A stretch of DNA of 64,000 nucleotides from Dyadobacter chenwenxiniae (GTDB taxonomy: Bacteria; Bacteroidota; Bacteroidia; Cytophagales; Spirosomataceae): contig NZ_CP094997.1 of the NCBI RefSeq assembly GCF_022869785.1, positions 1,674,001 to 1,738,000 of the forward strand, given 5' to 3'. The notes beneath the pieces are model-generated. The model was not told where the DNA came from. It made no database searches and saw only the letters and a list, made by a program, of their open reading frames with translations. This document shows, piece after piece, positions 55,597 to 64,000 of this stretch; the stretch's first letter is position 1; each line of letters starts with the position of its first letter. A program made the position numbers and the translations under genes.

Positions 55597-57960
55597 TTAA
55601 TATATTAATTGAAATTCCGGAACGAGCGCAATTGCCCAGACCAGATCCTGAATGCTCTCTTCGTTGGGCTTCGGACCGAGAATTCGTTTCGCTGCGGCAA
55701 GCTCTTTTTCAAGCGGCGTCCTGCCCAAAGCTTTTTGATAAAGCGCAGTTACGAGCGAATCGGAAGTCGCATATCTGGCCTTCCAAACTTTTGAACCCTG
55801 CTTTAATGTATTGGTGAATTTGCTGCCGTTCGTAAGTTCTAGCGCTTGCAAAAGGTTAGCTTGTGAAGTGCGCGATGTGCTTACCGTCTCCCGGTTTGGC
55901 CGGCCCAATGATGTCAGGAAAGGATCATTTTTTACAAAAGCTGCACGCGGAAATGGCAGGCGCGTTTTAATGTCGTCGGGAAGCAATTTGTATACCACCG
56001 CAGAGTCGGCATACATCGGGTTGAAGGCAGTGCTGATCGCGTCCGAGAATTGCTCGGCAGTGAGCCTTCTTCTTACCATGCCGGTGAACTTATAATCGTT
56101 GGCCATGATGTCGCTGGCTTCTTTCACCGATGAGGAAGGCAGCTGATAGGTCTTCGAAGTGACAATCGTGTATATCAATTTTTTCATGTCATAACCGTTG
56201 GCCGCAAAATCCGAAGCCAGCCAATCGAGCAGATCTTCGCTCCATGGCATGTTGTCCATCATGTCGACAGGTTCTACGATGCCGCGGCCCAGAAGCTGGG
56301 CCCAGATCCGGTTAACTGCCGTCCGGTAAAGCCTGCCGTCTTTGGGTTGAACCAGGAAGTCCGCGAGTTCCCGAAGCCTTTTTTCAGTGCTTGCATTTAC
56401 GCTGATTTCGCCAAGCTCAGGAAAAAGCATTTTTGTCCCCGCGATTTTTCCGGTCGGCTTATCGCAACGGTTTATCTCCAGCAATGTGTCGGCGAAAATG
56501 TTTGCGAATGCGTAAGAGTCTGCCAGCTTCCAATCGCTGATGAAACTGTCGTGACAAGAAGCGCATTTGAGGTTAAGCCCAAGAAAAACCTGTGACACAT
56601 TTTGCGCCGCCTGCATTTCGGTGCGTTGACTGGAATTAATCGTTCCACGCCATTTGATCCCTTTGATAAAACCTGCGGACGCTTTGGTAGGACTGATCAG
56701 TTCTTTCACAAACCAGTTGTAAGGTTTGTTAACCTCCAAAGAAGCGTAAAGCCATTTGGTAATGTCAAACCTGCCGCCGGTAATGTATCCTGTTCCTGAG
56801 TAATCATTCCGAAGCGCATCATTCCAGAACGACATCCAGTGCTGGGCATAATCGTCGTTGCGGTTCAGCAACTCTTTTGCCAGTTGTTCTCTTTTATCAG
56901 GACGCTCATCTGCAACAAAAGCTTCCACCTTTTCGGGGGGCGGCAAAAGGCCGATGATATCCAGGTAAAGCCTGCGCATGTAGATACGGTCGTTGACAGC
57001 CGGTTTCCAGGCAATTTTATTTTTTTGAAAATACGCATTAACCAAACGGTCCACAGGCTGCACGATGTCGCCGCTTGCGGGAGGAAGTTCAGGCGTTCTG
57101 GGTTCCAACGCAGCGACCCTGTAAATGCTCTTCTGCTTGCCGTCCGGCCATAAGGCTCCTTTCTCTATCCAATATTTCAGCACTTTCACTTCTCTTTCTG
57201 TCAGGCGCTTGCCTTTCGTCGGCATCGCTTCTTTATCGCCCTTAGGCAATGTAATACGGCGGATGATCTCGCTTTTATCGGGATGAACAGGAACAACGAC
57301 GACACCATTCTCACCGCCTTTCATAATGGCTTCCTTGCTATCCAGCCGCAAATCGCCTTTGGATTTAGCTTCACCATGGCAGCTGTAACAGTTGTGTGCC
57401 AGGATTGTTCTTACTTCCACATTCAGGTCCTGTATTTGCTGCGGATTCAGCGCACCATTGTTTGTAAGTACAAAATCAGCCGGATCTTCATTGGACTGTT
57501 CCTGCTCCGGCTCAACGGACGATGGTAAAACGCTTGTGAGATAATCATCGCCGTGGGTGATCATTGCGCCGTAATGGCCTGCAAATGACACTCCGAACAC
57601 GGTGATAAATAATAAGGACCGATAAATATTCCTGTTAACGTTTCGGAGTGATATAGTTGCCAGTACGGCTAGCCCCAATGTGATAAAGCCAGCCCAGCGG
57701 TGTATTTCAAATGTTTGTCCTTCGGACTGCTCTGCATCGGAAAGCAATAAGCCGAATGTGACGGAAAAGGCAGCGCTCGCCGCGCCGATCCAGGTCAAAA
57801 TGCCGACTGCGTCACGCAAACCCGTTGATTTGCGTTTCCAGTCTATCAGTTCAAGGATCAGGGCAACTAATAAAAGTCCTATGGGAAAATGGACCATCAT
57901 AGGATGTAAACGTCCTAAAAATTGCCAAAGCCAGAAAGTTTCGGTTGCTTCAAGTAACAC
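55597..57960 (-). CDS. DUF2231-PSCyt1-DUF1549-DUF1553 heme protein
   Basis: 787 residues. N-terminal four-TM DUF2231-like part (FLGRLHPMMVHFPIGLLLVALILE, ~14-37, plus three further helices), then a planctomycete-type cytochrome c domain with CYSCHG near 191-195, then DUF1549 with a second CxxCH (CASCHD, near 467), and C-terminal DUF1553 (ELTNGSKF...KALGRTPLEKELAAAKR). Membrane-anchored di-heme oxidoreductase likely passing electrons from an oxidised sugar or its product. DUF1501 follows. The start is preceded at 55 nt by a shared promoter element. Confidence 0.9.
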   Translation of the reverse strand: MLLEATETFWLWQFLGRLHPMMVHFPIGLLLVALILELIDWKRKSTGLRDAVGILTWIGAASAAFSVTFGLLLSDAEQSEGQTFEIHRWAGFITLGLAVLATISLRNVNRNIYRSLLFITVFGVSFAGHYGAMITHGDDYLTSVLPSSVEPEQEQSNEDPADFVLTNNGALNPQQIQDLNVEVRTILAHNCYSCHGEAKSKGDLRLDSKEAIMKGGENGVVVVPVHPDKSEIIRRITLPKGDKEAMPTKGKRLTEREVKVLKYWIEKGALWPDGKQKSIYRVAALEPRTPELPPASGDIVQPVDRLVNAYFQKNKIAWKPAVNDRIYMRRLYLDIIGLLPPPEKVEAFVADERPDKREQLAKELLNRNDDYAQHWMSFWNDALRNDYSGTGYITGGRFDITKWLYASLEVNKPYNWFVKELISPTKASAGFIKGIKWRGTINSSQRTEMQAAQNVSQVFLGLNLKCASCHDSFISDWKLADSYAFANIFADTLLEINRCDKPTGKIAGTKMLFPELGEISVNASTEKRLRELADFLVQPKDGRLYRTAVNRIWAQLLGRGIVEPVDMMDNMPWSEDLLDWLASDFAANGYDMKKLIYTIVTSKTYQLPSSSVKEASDIMANDYKFTGMVRRRLTAEQFSDAISTAFNPMYADSAVVYKLLPDDIKTRLPFPRAAFVKNDPFLTSLGRPNRETVSTSRTSQANLLQALELTNGSKFTNTLKQGSKVWKARYATSDSLVTALYQKALGRTPLEKELAAAKRILGPKPNEESIQDLVWAIALVPEFQLIY

Positions 57961-58014
57961 AATGCAGCGGGTTAGTGGTTTAGGAACTCGGCTTAAAGTC
58001 AGCCTGTAACATTA

Positions 58015-58055
58015 CAATACTAGAACGAATATGCTTGTGGACTATCCTGTTCTGT
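58015..58055 (-). promoter_or_regulatory. Shared bipartite promoter element, copy C
   Basis: On the minus strand: GACAGAACAGGATAGT ending at 58041, 18 nt, then TAGTATTG (58022-58015). It drives the DUF1549/DUF1553 gene, leader ~55 nt. Confidence 0.75.
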
Positions 58056-58160
58056 CTTGTTATTTTATTTAAATACCGTGACTTTTTAGAAGGTTTCCAA
58101 TAATGAATTACTGGGAAGTCTATTTTATAACGAAATATTTATTGGTTTCCTTGTAAAATT

Positions 58161-58200
58161 AATAAGGAGAAACGGCCGTCTTCCAGCGCCTCTCCTTATT
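58161..58200 (-). terminator. Probable terminator of the third susCD pair
   Basis: AATAAGGAGA (58161-58170) pairs with TCTCCTTATT (58191-58200), 20-nt loop; a weak T-rich tail (TTAATTTTA) follows on the minus strand. About 30 bp past the SusD stop. Confidence 0.55.
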
Positions 58201-58228
58201 GTGATCCAATTCAAATCAATTCGAACAC

Positions 58229-59743
58229 TTAATATCCCGGGTTTTGGGTCAGTTTGGCATTAATAAGGATCTGCGGCGCGGGGATTGGCAACAGATATTC
58301 GTTCTCGGTAAACACGTAATCCGTTGAGTTAAAGGGAACATTGCCCCGGTCGATGGTTGGCTTCGCCCTTTCAGCCGCTCCGTGTGCATTCATGAATGCA
58401 GCCCATTCCGCCGGAGTTTTGGTCCTTTTCAGATCGAACCAGCGATGATTTTCAAATGCCAGTTCTACTCTTCGTTCTTTCAGCACGGCTGTCCGGAAAA
58501 CTGCTTTGCCGGTCGCTTTGGTTGCTGCCAACCCTGCGCGCTTTCTAACCTGGTTCAGATAGTCGGCTGCTTCGGCTGTGGGGCCGCTTTGCTCATTTAT
58601 AGCTTCCGCCAACATTAGCAAAACATCTGAGTAGCGCAAAACAGGCCAGTTTGTGTTGGTCCTGCCTATAATCGTATGCGGATAATTGTATTTGGTAACA
58701 TGCGGGACCGGATAAACCTTGCCATCCAGTGTAAAGCTTGTTTTGAGCGAAAGGTCTTTCCTTAGATCACCCGTCTCGTAAGCTGCGATCATGTCATTGG
58801 TGGGCGAATTTCTGCCCCCGTTTCCGCCCGCGGCAAAGCCTGTCACCGCACCTTTGGAAACCCTTGGCGCAAACACATACTGAAAACTGCTTTGCTCGCC
58901 CAGGTCATTGTCTCCCTGATATTGTATTTCAAATATCGATTCGGGGCCATTTTTCTTGGCTGGTGCCGGATCGAAATTGTCTGCATAGTTTGTATTCAAC
59001 GCATAGCCGAGCGTCGTCACTTCTTTTAGCGTGGTGACGGCATCTGCATATTTTTTTGTAGTTAAATATGTTTTGCCAAGCAGTGACAATGCTGCCCCTT
59101 TTGTGGCCCGACCCTTATCACCTGCCGCTGCATATTTTGCAGGAAGCAAGGCAATGGCTTCTTTCAGGTCTTTTTCGATTTGTGCCCAAACCTCCGTTTG
59201 CGGTGATCTTACCAAATCGAAAGTAGGCTCAGGGACCGTAAATGTGCTGGTGACGATCACCACGTCACCAAAATACTGCACCAAATTGAAGTATAAATAG
59301 GCTCGTAAAAACTTCAACTGGCCTTCAATCTCCTTTTTGGGCCCATCCGCAATCTCCGCATCCGGCAGTTTTTCGAGTGTGAGGTTTGCATTATAGAGCG
59401 TTGCGTAATAAATGTTCCAAACTGCATTGATTTCACCGTTTCCCGAGTTAACAGTTGAAAATTCAAATGCTTCCCAGCCGCCCGCGCCACCACGGTCAGA
59501 AGGGTTCAGGTCGATGGTTGTGTTGTCCGTCTGGAATTCACCGAACAAATACCCGAGCGTTGTAATGGTTTGCACCTGTCCGTAAACACCATTCAGCGCC
59601 TGTTTGGCCTGTGCTTCGTTTTTATAAAACAAATCCACATTCACCTTTGTCGGGTCCGTCTGGTTCAGGAAATCTTCGCCGCAGGAGGATATGAGCAGCG
59701 GGAGCAGGACTAAACCTATTGCTGTAATTTTTTTCGTTTTCAT
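58229..59743 (-). CDS. SusD/RagB-family lipoprotein
   Basis: 504 residues; lipobox Cys21 (LLISSC). SusD signature GQLKFLRAYLYFNLVQYFGD, RVELAFENHRWFDLKRT and C-terminal INAKLTQNPGY. Closely resembles the SusD at 48901 in layout, suggesting a related substrate. The SusC gene ends 5 bp upstream; the tight spacing indicates one operon. Confidence 0.93.
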   Translation of the reverse strand: MKTKKITAIGLVLLPLLISSCGEDFLNQTDPTKVNVDLFYKNEAQAKQALNGVYGQVQTITTLGYLFGEFQTDNTTIDLNPSDRGGAGGWEAFEFSTVNSGNGEINAVWNIYYATLYNANLTLEKLPDAEIADGPKKEIEGQLKFLRAYLYFNLVQYFGDVVIVTSTFTVPEPTFDLVRSPQTEVWAQIEKDLKEAIALLPAKYAAAGDKGRATKGAALSLLGKTYLTTKKYADAVTTLKEVTTLGYALNTNYADNFDPAPAKKNGPESIFEIQYQGDNDLGEQSSFQYVFAPRVSKGAVTGFAAGGNGGRNSPTNDMIAAYETGDLRKDLSLKTSFTLDGKVYPVPHVTKYNYPHTIIGRTNTNWPVLRYSDVLLMLAEAINEQSGPTAEAADYLNQVRKRAGLAATKATGKAVFRTAVLKERRVELAFENHRWFDLKRTKTPAEWAAFMNAHGAAERAKPTIDRGNVPFNSTDYVFTENEYLLPIPAPQILINAKLTQNPGY

Positions 59744-59748
59744 CAGAT

Positions 59749-62700
59749 TTAGAAATTAAGTTTTAGACCGGCGGAGAATGTTCTTGGTACAGGATATGAC
59801 TCATCGTCGTTATTGAGCTCTGTACCGCCTCTAACGCCAGCGTCCGGGTTGTTTCCAGGATATTTGGTCACAAGAAGCAAGTTGGCCGCATTCACGAATA
59901 TCCGTGCATCCGATAGAATGCCTTTCACATTAGGAAGCGTATAGCCGATTGTTATGTTTTTGATCCACATGTGGGTGCCGTCATATACATAACGCTCGCT
60001 GCTCTCGCGTGACCATTTGAAATAATCCGTTCCTCCCTGCGAATTCTTGCCATTGGGATTTGAGCCCGGATTTTCAGGCGATCTCCATCTGTCTTTTGCT
60101 TTTTCCAGAACATTGAACACACCATCCATATTCATGGTAGAGGCTTCGATATTCCGGTAAATGTCATATTTGTAGGCCCCCATCAGCAAAACACTCACAT
60201 CAAATCGCTTGTAATCGGCCCCTACCGTCCAGGCCCAGTTGAATTTCGGGTTTGGGTTACCGATCTCAGTCATATCCTTGGTATCATATGACACGATTCC
60301 ATCCGGTCCGCCATCTGGTGCACCGTGCAAATCCGCGAATTTCATCGCACCCGGCACTGCGCCTTCCTGCAATGGAGCTGCATCGATTTCAGCCTGTGTA
60401 TTGAAAATGCCTAGCTTGCGATAACCGAAAATCATTCCGATCGGACGGCCTACTTGCTGAATGTTATAGCCGCCATACTGACTTCCCTGCAGGATGAAAT
60501 CGTTTTGTCCTCTGATCGCCAGCACTTTGTTGCGGTTGAATGTAATGTTAGCATTCGTTCTCAGGTTAACCTGGCCCACTTTGATGCGATAGGTCGCTGC
60601 CAGTTCGATTCCCTGATTTTGCACCTTACCCAGGTTTTTCAATGTAGATGTAAATCCTGAAACCGCCGGAATGTTGTAACCGAGGAGCATGTCGTCCGTA
60701 ATCTTCTTATAATATTCGGCTGTGAAGACCAGTTTGTTATCAAATGTGGCCAGGTCGAAACCAATATCCAGCTGATTGGAAGTTTCCCAGGTTAGTTCAG
60801 GGTTTGCAAAGCGTGTAACCGTTTTCCCGGAAGCCAGTGAGTTGTTGAAAATATAATTGTTCACGCCGAGGAACGACAAGCTTTCATAGTTTCCGTCGTC
60901 GCCTGCATTTTGTGAAACCCCAAAATTGTTATTGGCACTCACGCGATACGTGTTATTCCCTGTCATGCCCCAGCTCGCGCGCAATTTCAGGTCGGTTAGC
61001 CAGGAAGCTTTTGGTATAAATGATTCTTCCGAGATCCGCCAGCCCACCGAAGCTGCCGGAAAATTACCGAATTGATGCCCTTCGCTGAATCTGGAACTCC
61101 CTTCACGGCGGAATGTTGCAGAAAAAAGATATTTATCTCTGAATGAATAATTTAGCCTGGCAATGTAGGCGATCATAGTCCATTTTCTTTCCATGGAGTT
61201 GGATGAACGGATGGTTGCATTGCCCAGGAATGGCGCCAGGTCATCCGGGAACGTGTTGCCCGATCCGTATAGTCCCTTAACCACCTCTTGCTGAGCGGAA
61301 TATCCGACTGTTGCTTCCAATGCGTGATCTTTACCAAGTGTTGGGGTGTAGGTCAATACCTGGTCAGCAGCATAATTTTTCAACTCTTCCGAATCGTCCC
61401 GTTCGGTGGCGATACGCGGAGGTGCACCGTTTGTTCCCGTCTGTACAGGCAAGCCGATCGTGGAGGGCACAAATTCTTTATAAGTGTTGTAATTGATCTT
61501 TGCATTTACAGACGACCGGAATTTAAGGCCCTTTGCGATGTTCAGTTCAACGTATCCACTCGCCAGCACGTCCGCAATGTTCCGGTTCCGCTTGATGTTT
61601 TTGAGCATATAAAGCGGATTCGGAAACCCGAAAATATCACCCACACCGTTATAGTAAGGGATTAACTCGCCCTTTTCATCATAAGCAGGATAACGCGGGT
61701 CACTGATCAATGTTAATCCAACCTGCGCATTACGGCCGTCTGTGCTGGACAAACTGGACCGGGAGTAGCTTCCCGCAATGTTCATTCCGATGGTGATAAA
61801 CTTGTTCACTTCACCTGCCAGGTTGGTCCGCAATGAGGCCCGGTCGTAGCCTGTGTATTGCAATGCGCCGTCTTCCTTGTAATAACCCGCTGAGAGAACG
61901 GATTTGATGGGTCCTTTTCCTGATGACAATGTCAGGTTAATGTCCTTGTAAGGTGCATTGTTGTGCAGGATCAGGTCAAACCAGTTTGTAGAATACTTTG
62001 TGTCCTGCGGATTTCTGAAATCAATGGGGATGTCGGATTCTTCCGGCTGCTTTTTATTGGCAAGAACGTAGCGGCCAATGAACACTTCACGTTTGAACTG
62101 CGCAAAGTCCTGGCCATTAAGCACCTTGGTTTTTCTGCCTTCAGGAACGTTCTGTATTCCATAATCAACAGATATGTTCAGACTGGTTTTTCCGTCCTTT
62201 GCCGATTTTGTCGTGATCAGAACCACACCATTGGAACCACGCGCACCATAAATCGCCGTTGCCGCGGCATCTTTCAGGATGGAAATGGTCTCGATATCGT
62301 TGGGGTTTAGATTTTGTCCCGCCGATGTGCCGACCGGGAATCCGTCGATTACATACAGCGGATCACTTCCTGCACCTAACGAGCTGATGCCGCGCACTTT
62401 TACCTCGAATTGCTGGCCAGGCGTTCCGCTTTTTTGCTTAATGATTACACCCGGAGCCTGCCCTTGCAGCATACGCGTAACATTGGACTTAGGCACTTCT
62501 CCAATATCTTCCATACTGATCACTGATACAGCGGAAGTAATGTCACGCTTGCGCTGGGTGCCGTAACCCACAACGACCACTTCTTCCAGCGCTTTGGTGT
62601 CCACCGCCAATTCCACATTCACGGACGACTGATTCCCCACTGTTATCTCTTTTGGTACGTACCCGACAAAAGAAAACACTAAAATGTTTTCTCCGGATTC

Positions 62701-62982
62701 AGGAATGCTAAGACTATAATTTCCTTCCGAATCCGTCACAGTTCCAGTGTTGGATCCTTTGAGAATGACACTGACTCCCGGCAGGCCAAGACCCTTGTCA
62801 TCCGCTACTTTACCCGCAACCGCGCGGTCTGCTCTTGATGCAAAATGTTTGGCAGAGAGATTCGGTATGGTTCCTGCTTGTAGTACTGTGGTAACAGCAG
62901 TACCAATCAGAATCTGGCTCAATGCTATTTTCCCAAATAGCCGCAAGCAACTGCCCAGCTTTGTTTGTCGAATTTCATTCAT
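59749..62982 (-). CDS. SusC/RagA-family TonB-linked outer-membrane protein
   Basis: 1077 residues. Sec-type N-terminus, CarboxypepD_reg-like domain (VAGKVADDKGLGLPGVSVI), motif LEEVVVVGYGTQ, plug ETISILKDAAATAIYGARGSNGVVLITTKS and a barrel ending LKLNF. Its N-terminal region (SQILIGTAV) parallels that of the SusC at 50447, so the two are paralogues. First gene of its operon, with promoter element copy D ~185 nt upstream. Confidence 0.94.
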   Translation of the reverse strand: MNEIRQTKLGSCLRLFGKIALSQILIGTAVTTVLQAGTIPNLSAKHFASRADRAVAGKVADDKGLGLPGVSVILKGSNTGTVTDSEGNYSLSIPESGENILVFSFVGYVPKEITVGNQSSVNVELAVDTKALEEVVVVGYGTQRKRDITSAVSVISMEDIGEVPKSNVTRMLQGQAPGVIIKQKSGTPGQQFEVKVRGISSLGAGSDPLYVIDGFPVGTSAGQNLNPNDIETISILKDAAATAIYGARGSNGVVLITTKSAKDGKTSLNISVDYGIQNVPEGRKTKVLNGQDFAQFKREVFIGRYVLANKKQPEESDIPIDFRNPQDTKYSTNWFDLILHNNAPYKDINLTLSSGKGPIKSVLSAGYYKEDGALQYTGYDRASLRTNLAGEVNKFITIGMNIAGSYSRSSLSSTDGRNAQVGLTLISDPRYPAYDEKGELIPYYNGVGDIFGFPNPLYMLKNIKRNRNIADVLASGYVELNIAKGLKFRSSVNAKINYNTYKEFVPSTIGLPVQTGTNGAPPRIATERDDSEELKNYAADQVLTYTPTLGKDHALEATVGYSAQQEVVKGLYGSGNTFPDDLAPFLGNATIRSSNSMERKWTMIAYIARLNYSFRDKYLFSATFRREGSSRFSEGHQFGNFPAASVGWRISEESFIPKASWLTDLKLRASWGMTGNNTYRVSANNNFGVSQNAGDDGNYESLSFLGVNNYIFNNSLASGKTVTRFANPELTWETSNQLDIGFDLATFDNKLVFTAEYYKKITDDMLLGYNIPAVSGFTSTLKNLGKVQNQGIELAATYRIKVGQVNLRTNANITFNRNKVLAIRGQNDFILQGSQYGGYNIQQVGRPIGMIFGYRKLGIFNTQAEIDAAPLQEGAVPGAMKFADLHGAPDGGPDGIVSYDTKDMTEIGNPNPKFNWAWTVGADYKRFDVSVLLMGAYKYDIYRNIEASTMNMDGVFNVLEKAKDRWRSPENPGSNPNGKNSQGGTDYFKWSRESSERYVYDGTHMWIKNITIGYTLPNVKGILSDARIFVNAANLLLVTKYPGNNPDAGVRGGTELNNDDESYPVPRTFSAGLKLNF

Positions 62983-63166
62983 ACGCTTAGGGATTTGACT
63001 GTTTAAAAATTGAAACGACTGTAATAAGACTGTTTGGGAGCGTTTAAGGTGGTTTTTTCATCACATGTGATCATAGGTTAGATTGAAAAAATGTGCGTAT
63101 CTAAATGTATGGGGGAGAGAAAATATTCAATAAATGCAATAAATGATATGAATTATATCATAATAG

Positions 63167-63208
63167 CAATAGTATGCCTAATTCAGAATCTTACTATCCT
63201 GCTCTGTC
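63167..63208 (-). promoter_or_regulatory. Shared bipartite promoter element, copy D
   Basis: On the minus strand: GACAGAGCAGGATAGT ending at 63193, 18 nt, then TACTATTG (63174-63167). It drives the susC at 62982 with ~185 nt of leader; the trailing CC seen after the left half in the other copies is AA here. The rest of the 361-bp gap 62983-63343 shows no other recognisable element. Confidence 0.72.
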
Positions 63209-63343
63209 CGGTAAAGTTTGAATATTGGATCTGAGGGACATTTAATTTAAATTTCCCTGTATCAACTTTTTTCCCTGGGTCGTTTAAATTTGGACGTTCT
63301 ATTGTTAAATTTAGGCGGCTTTGTTTCACTAAACGCACTGCTG

Positions 63344-64000
63344 ATGACAAGAAATTTATGTTGCTTTGCTGTTGTTTTATCAATGTTAGTTTTTCTTTCA
63401 ACGCCAGCTAAATCTGATCATATCGTTGGTGGTGAGCTGGTTATGCGTCCACAATCCAAGGCTGGATCATATGAGGTCACTTTGATACAATTTTGGGATA
63501 AAAACAATTTGCAAGAGCCAACAGCGAACGGACAGGGAAACCGGGACGAGTTTGCAGAGCTATTCATCTACAGAAAGCGCGATAATGAGTTCATGCAGCA
63601 GGTCAGGGTTCAGTATATATCGTCGGAACCCATCCCTTATCAGAATAAAGCGTGCGCAAACCTGCGTTCGCTGAACACGGTGATTGGTACTTACAATGGG
63701 AGTGTGACGTTGTCGGATCAAAATTATAATGATCCGGACGGTTATTACATTGTATGGGAACGATGCTGTCGCAATTCAGACATTAATAACATTAAGTTCC
63801 CGGGTGAAATGGGAATGGTATTCTATCTGGAATTCCCGCCCGTAAGCACACGCAATGCTTCTCCGCAGTTCTCATCACCTAATGGGCAGTATATATGTAG
63901 CAACCGTTCATTCACAATGAACATGTCTGCTTCGGATCCCGATGGTGATGACCTCAGGTATTCTCTGGTGACGCCGTACCAGGGTTACACCTCGCCTAAT
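63344..64000 (+). CDS. Secreted gliding-motility/surface protein, N-terminal part
   Basis: The frame is open to the window end (219 residues seen), so the C-terminus is missing. Start ATG 63344: signal peptide with SMLVFLSTPAKS, then DHIVGGELVMRPQ, the characteristic opening of the large Cytophagales/Flavobacteria adhesins that carry a C-terminal gliding-motility-associated (type IX secretion) domain. Also visible: YYIVWERCCRNSDINNIK with paired Cys, and ASDPDGDDLRYSL, resembling cadherin-like repeats. The T9SS sorting domain cannot be checked within the window. Confidence 0.75.
   Translation, partial: MTRNLCCFAVVLSMLVFLSTPAKSDHIVGGELVMRPQSKAGSYEVTLIQFWDKNNLQEPTANGQGNRDEFAELFIYRKRDNEFMQQVRVQYISSEPIPYQNKACANLRSLNTVIGTYNGSVTLSDQNYNDPDGYYIVWERCCRNSDINNIKFPGEMGMVFYLEFPPVSTRNASPQFSSPNGQYICSNRSFTMNMSASDPDGDDLRYSLVTPYQGYTSPN

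Noticed and set aside
63183..63401. 72-codon minus-strand frame
   Set aside because: Overlaps the start of the gliding-motility-type gene and the promoter element; no family.

Overview
This window comes from a Bacteroidota chromosome, most likely Cytophagales/Spirosomataceae (Dyadobacter-like). The evidence is three SusC/SusD outer-membrane pairs, lipoprotein and CarboxypepD_reg-type SusC architecture, a gyrA with a Bacteroidota-style acidic tail, a TAnnTTTG-type promoter, a truncated gliding-motility-type surface protein at the right edge and several DinB, KTSC, SYLF and DKNYY proteins. The genus is an inference from protein style; no rRNA or tRNA gene is visible to confirm it.

Left part (1-13.5 kb): the 3' part of a SusC and its SusD, closed by a strong hairpin; a split 5'-nucleotidase in two overlapping genes; a CPA1 Na+/H+ antiporter and a cytochrome P450; a Dps mini-ferritin with its terminator; SYLF and KTSC proteins; and an esterase/GMC-oxidoreductase pair. 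Middle (13.7-33.5 kb): many small stress or housekeeping proteins (thioredoxin-like, SRPBCC, DinB, VOC, MFS); a GlxA/AraC-type regulator broken by a one-base frameshift; a TetR-TolC-MFP-RND efflux operon with a palindromic operator; a TPR/LuxR-type sensor; a trehalose-6-P synthase/phosphatase fusion followed by a Crp-like regulator.

33.7-43.9 kb: a minus-strand operon (GntP-family permease, RidA, D-threonine aldolase/D-serine dehydratase-like enzyme, M19 dipeptidase) that reads as D-amino-acid catabolism and is interrupted by octamer-repeat elements; then gyrA, a TPR protein and a DKNYY lipoprotein.

43.9-63 kb: a long minus-strand block with two SusC-SusD pairs, a Planctomycete-like DUF1549/DUF1553 cytochrome plus DUF1501 pair, a PVC-type sugar-dehydrogenase/cytochrome c protein and two tandem sugar-phosphate-isomerase-like proteins. 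The most notable observation is that four transcription units here each carry the same bipartite upstream element, GACASARCAGGATAGT, exactly 18 nt before TANTATTG, always oriented toward the gene. This looks like a dedicated promoter (alternative or ECF sigma factor, or activator-dependent) joining substrate uptake and oxidative metabolism into one regulon. The window ends inside a secreted gliding-motility-type protein read in the opposite direction.
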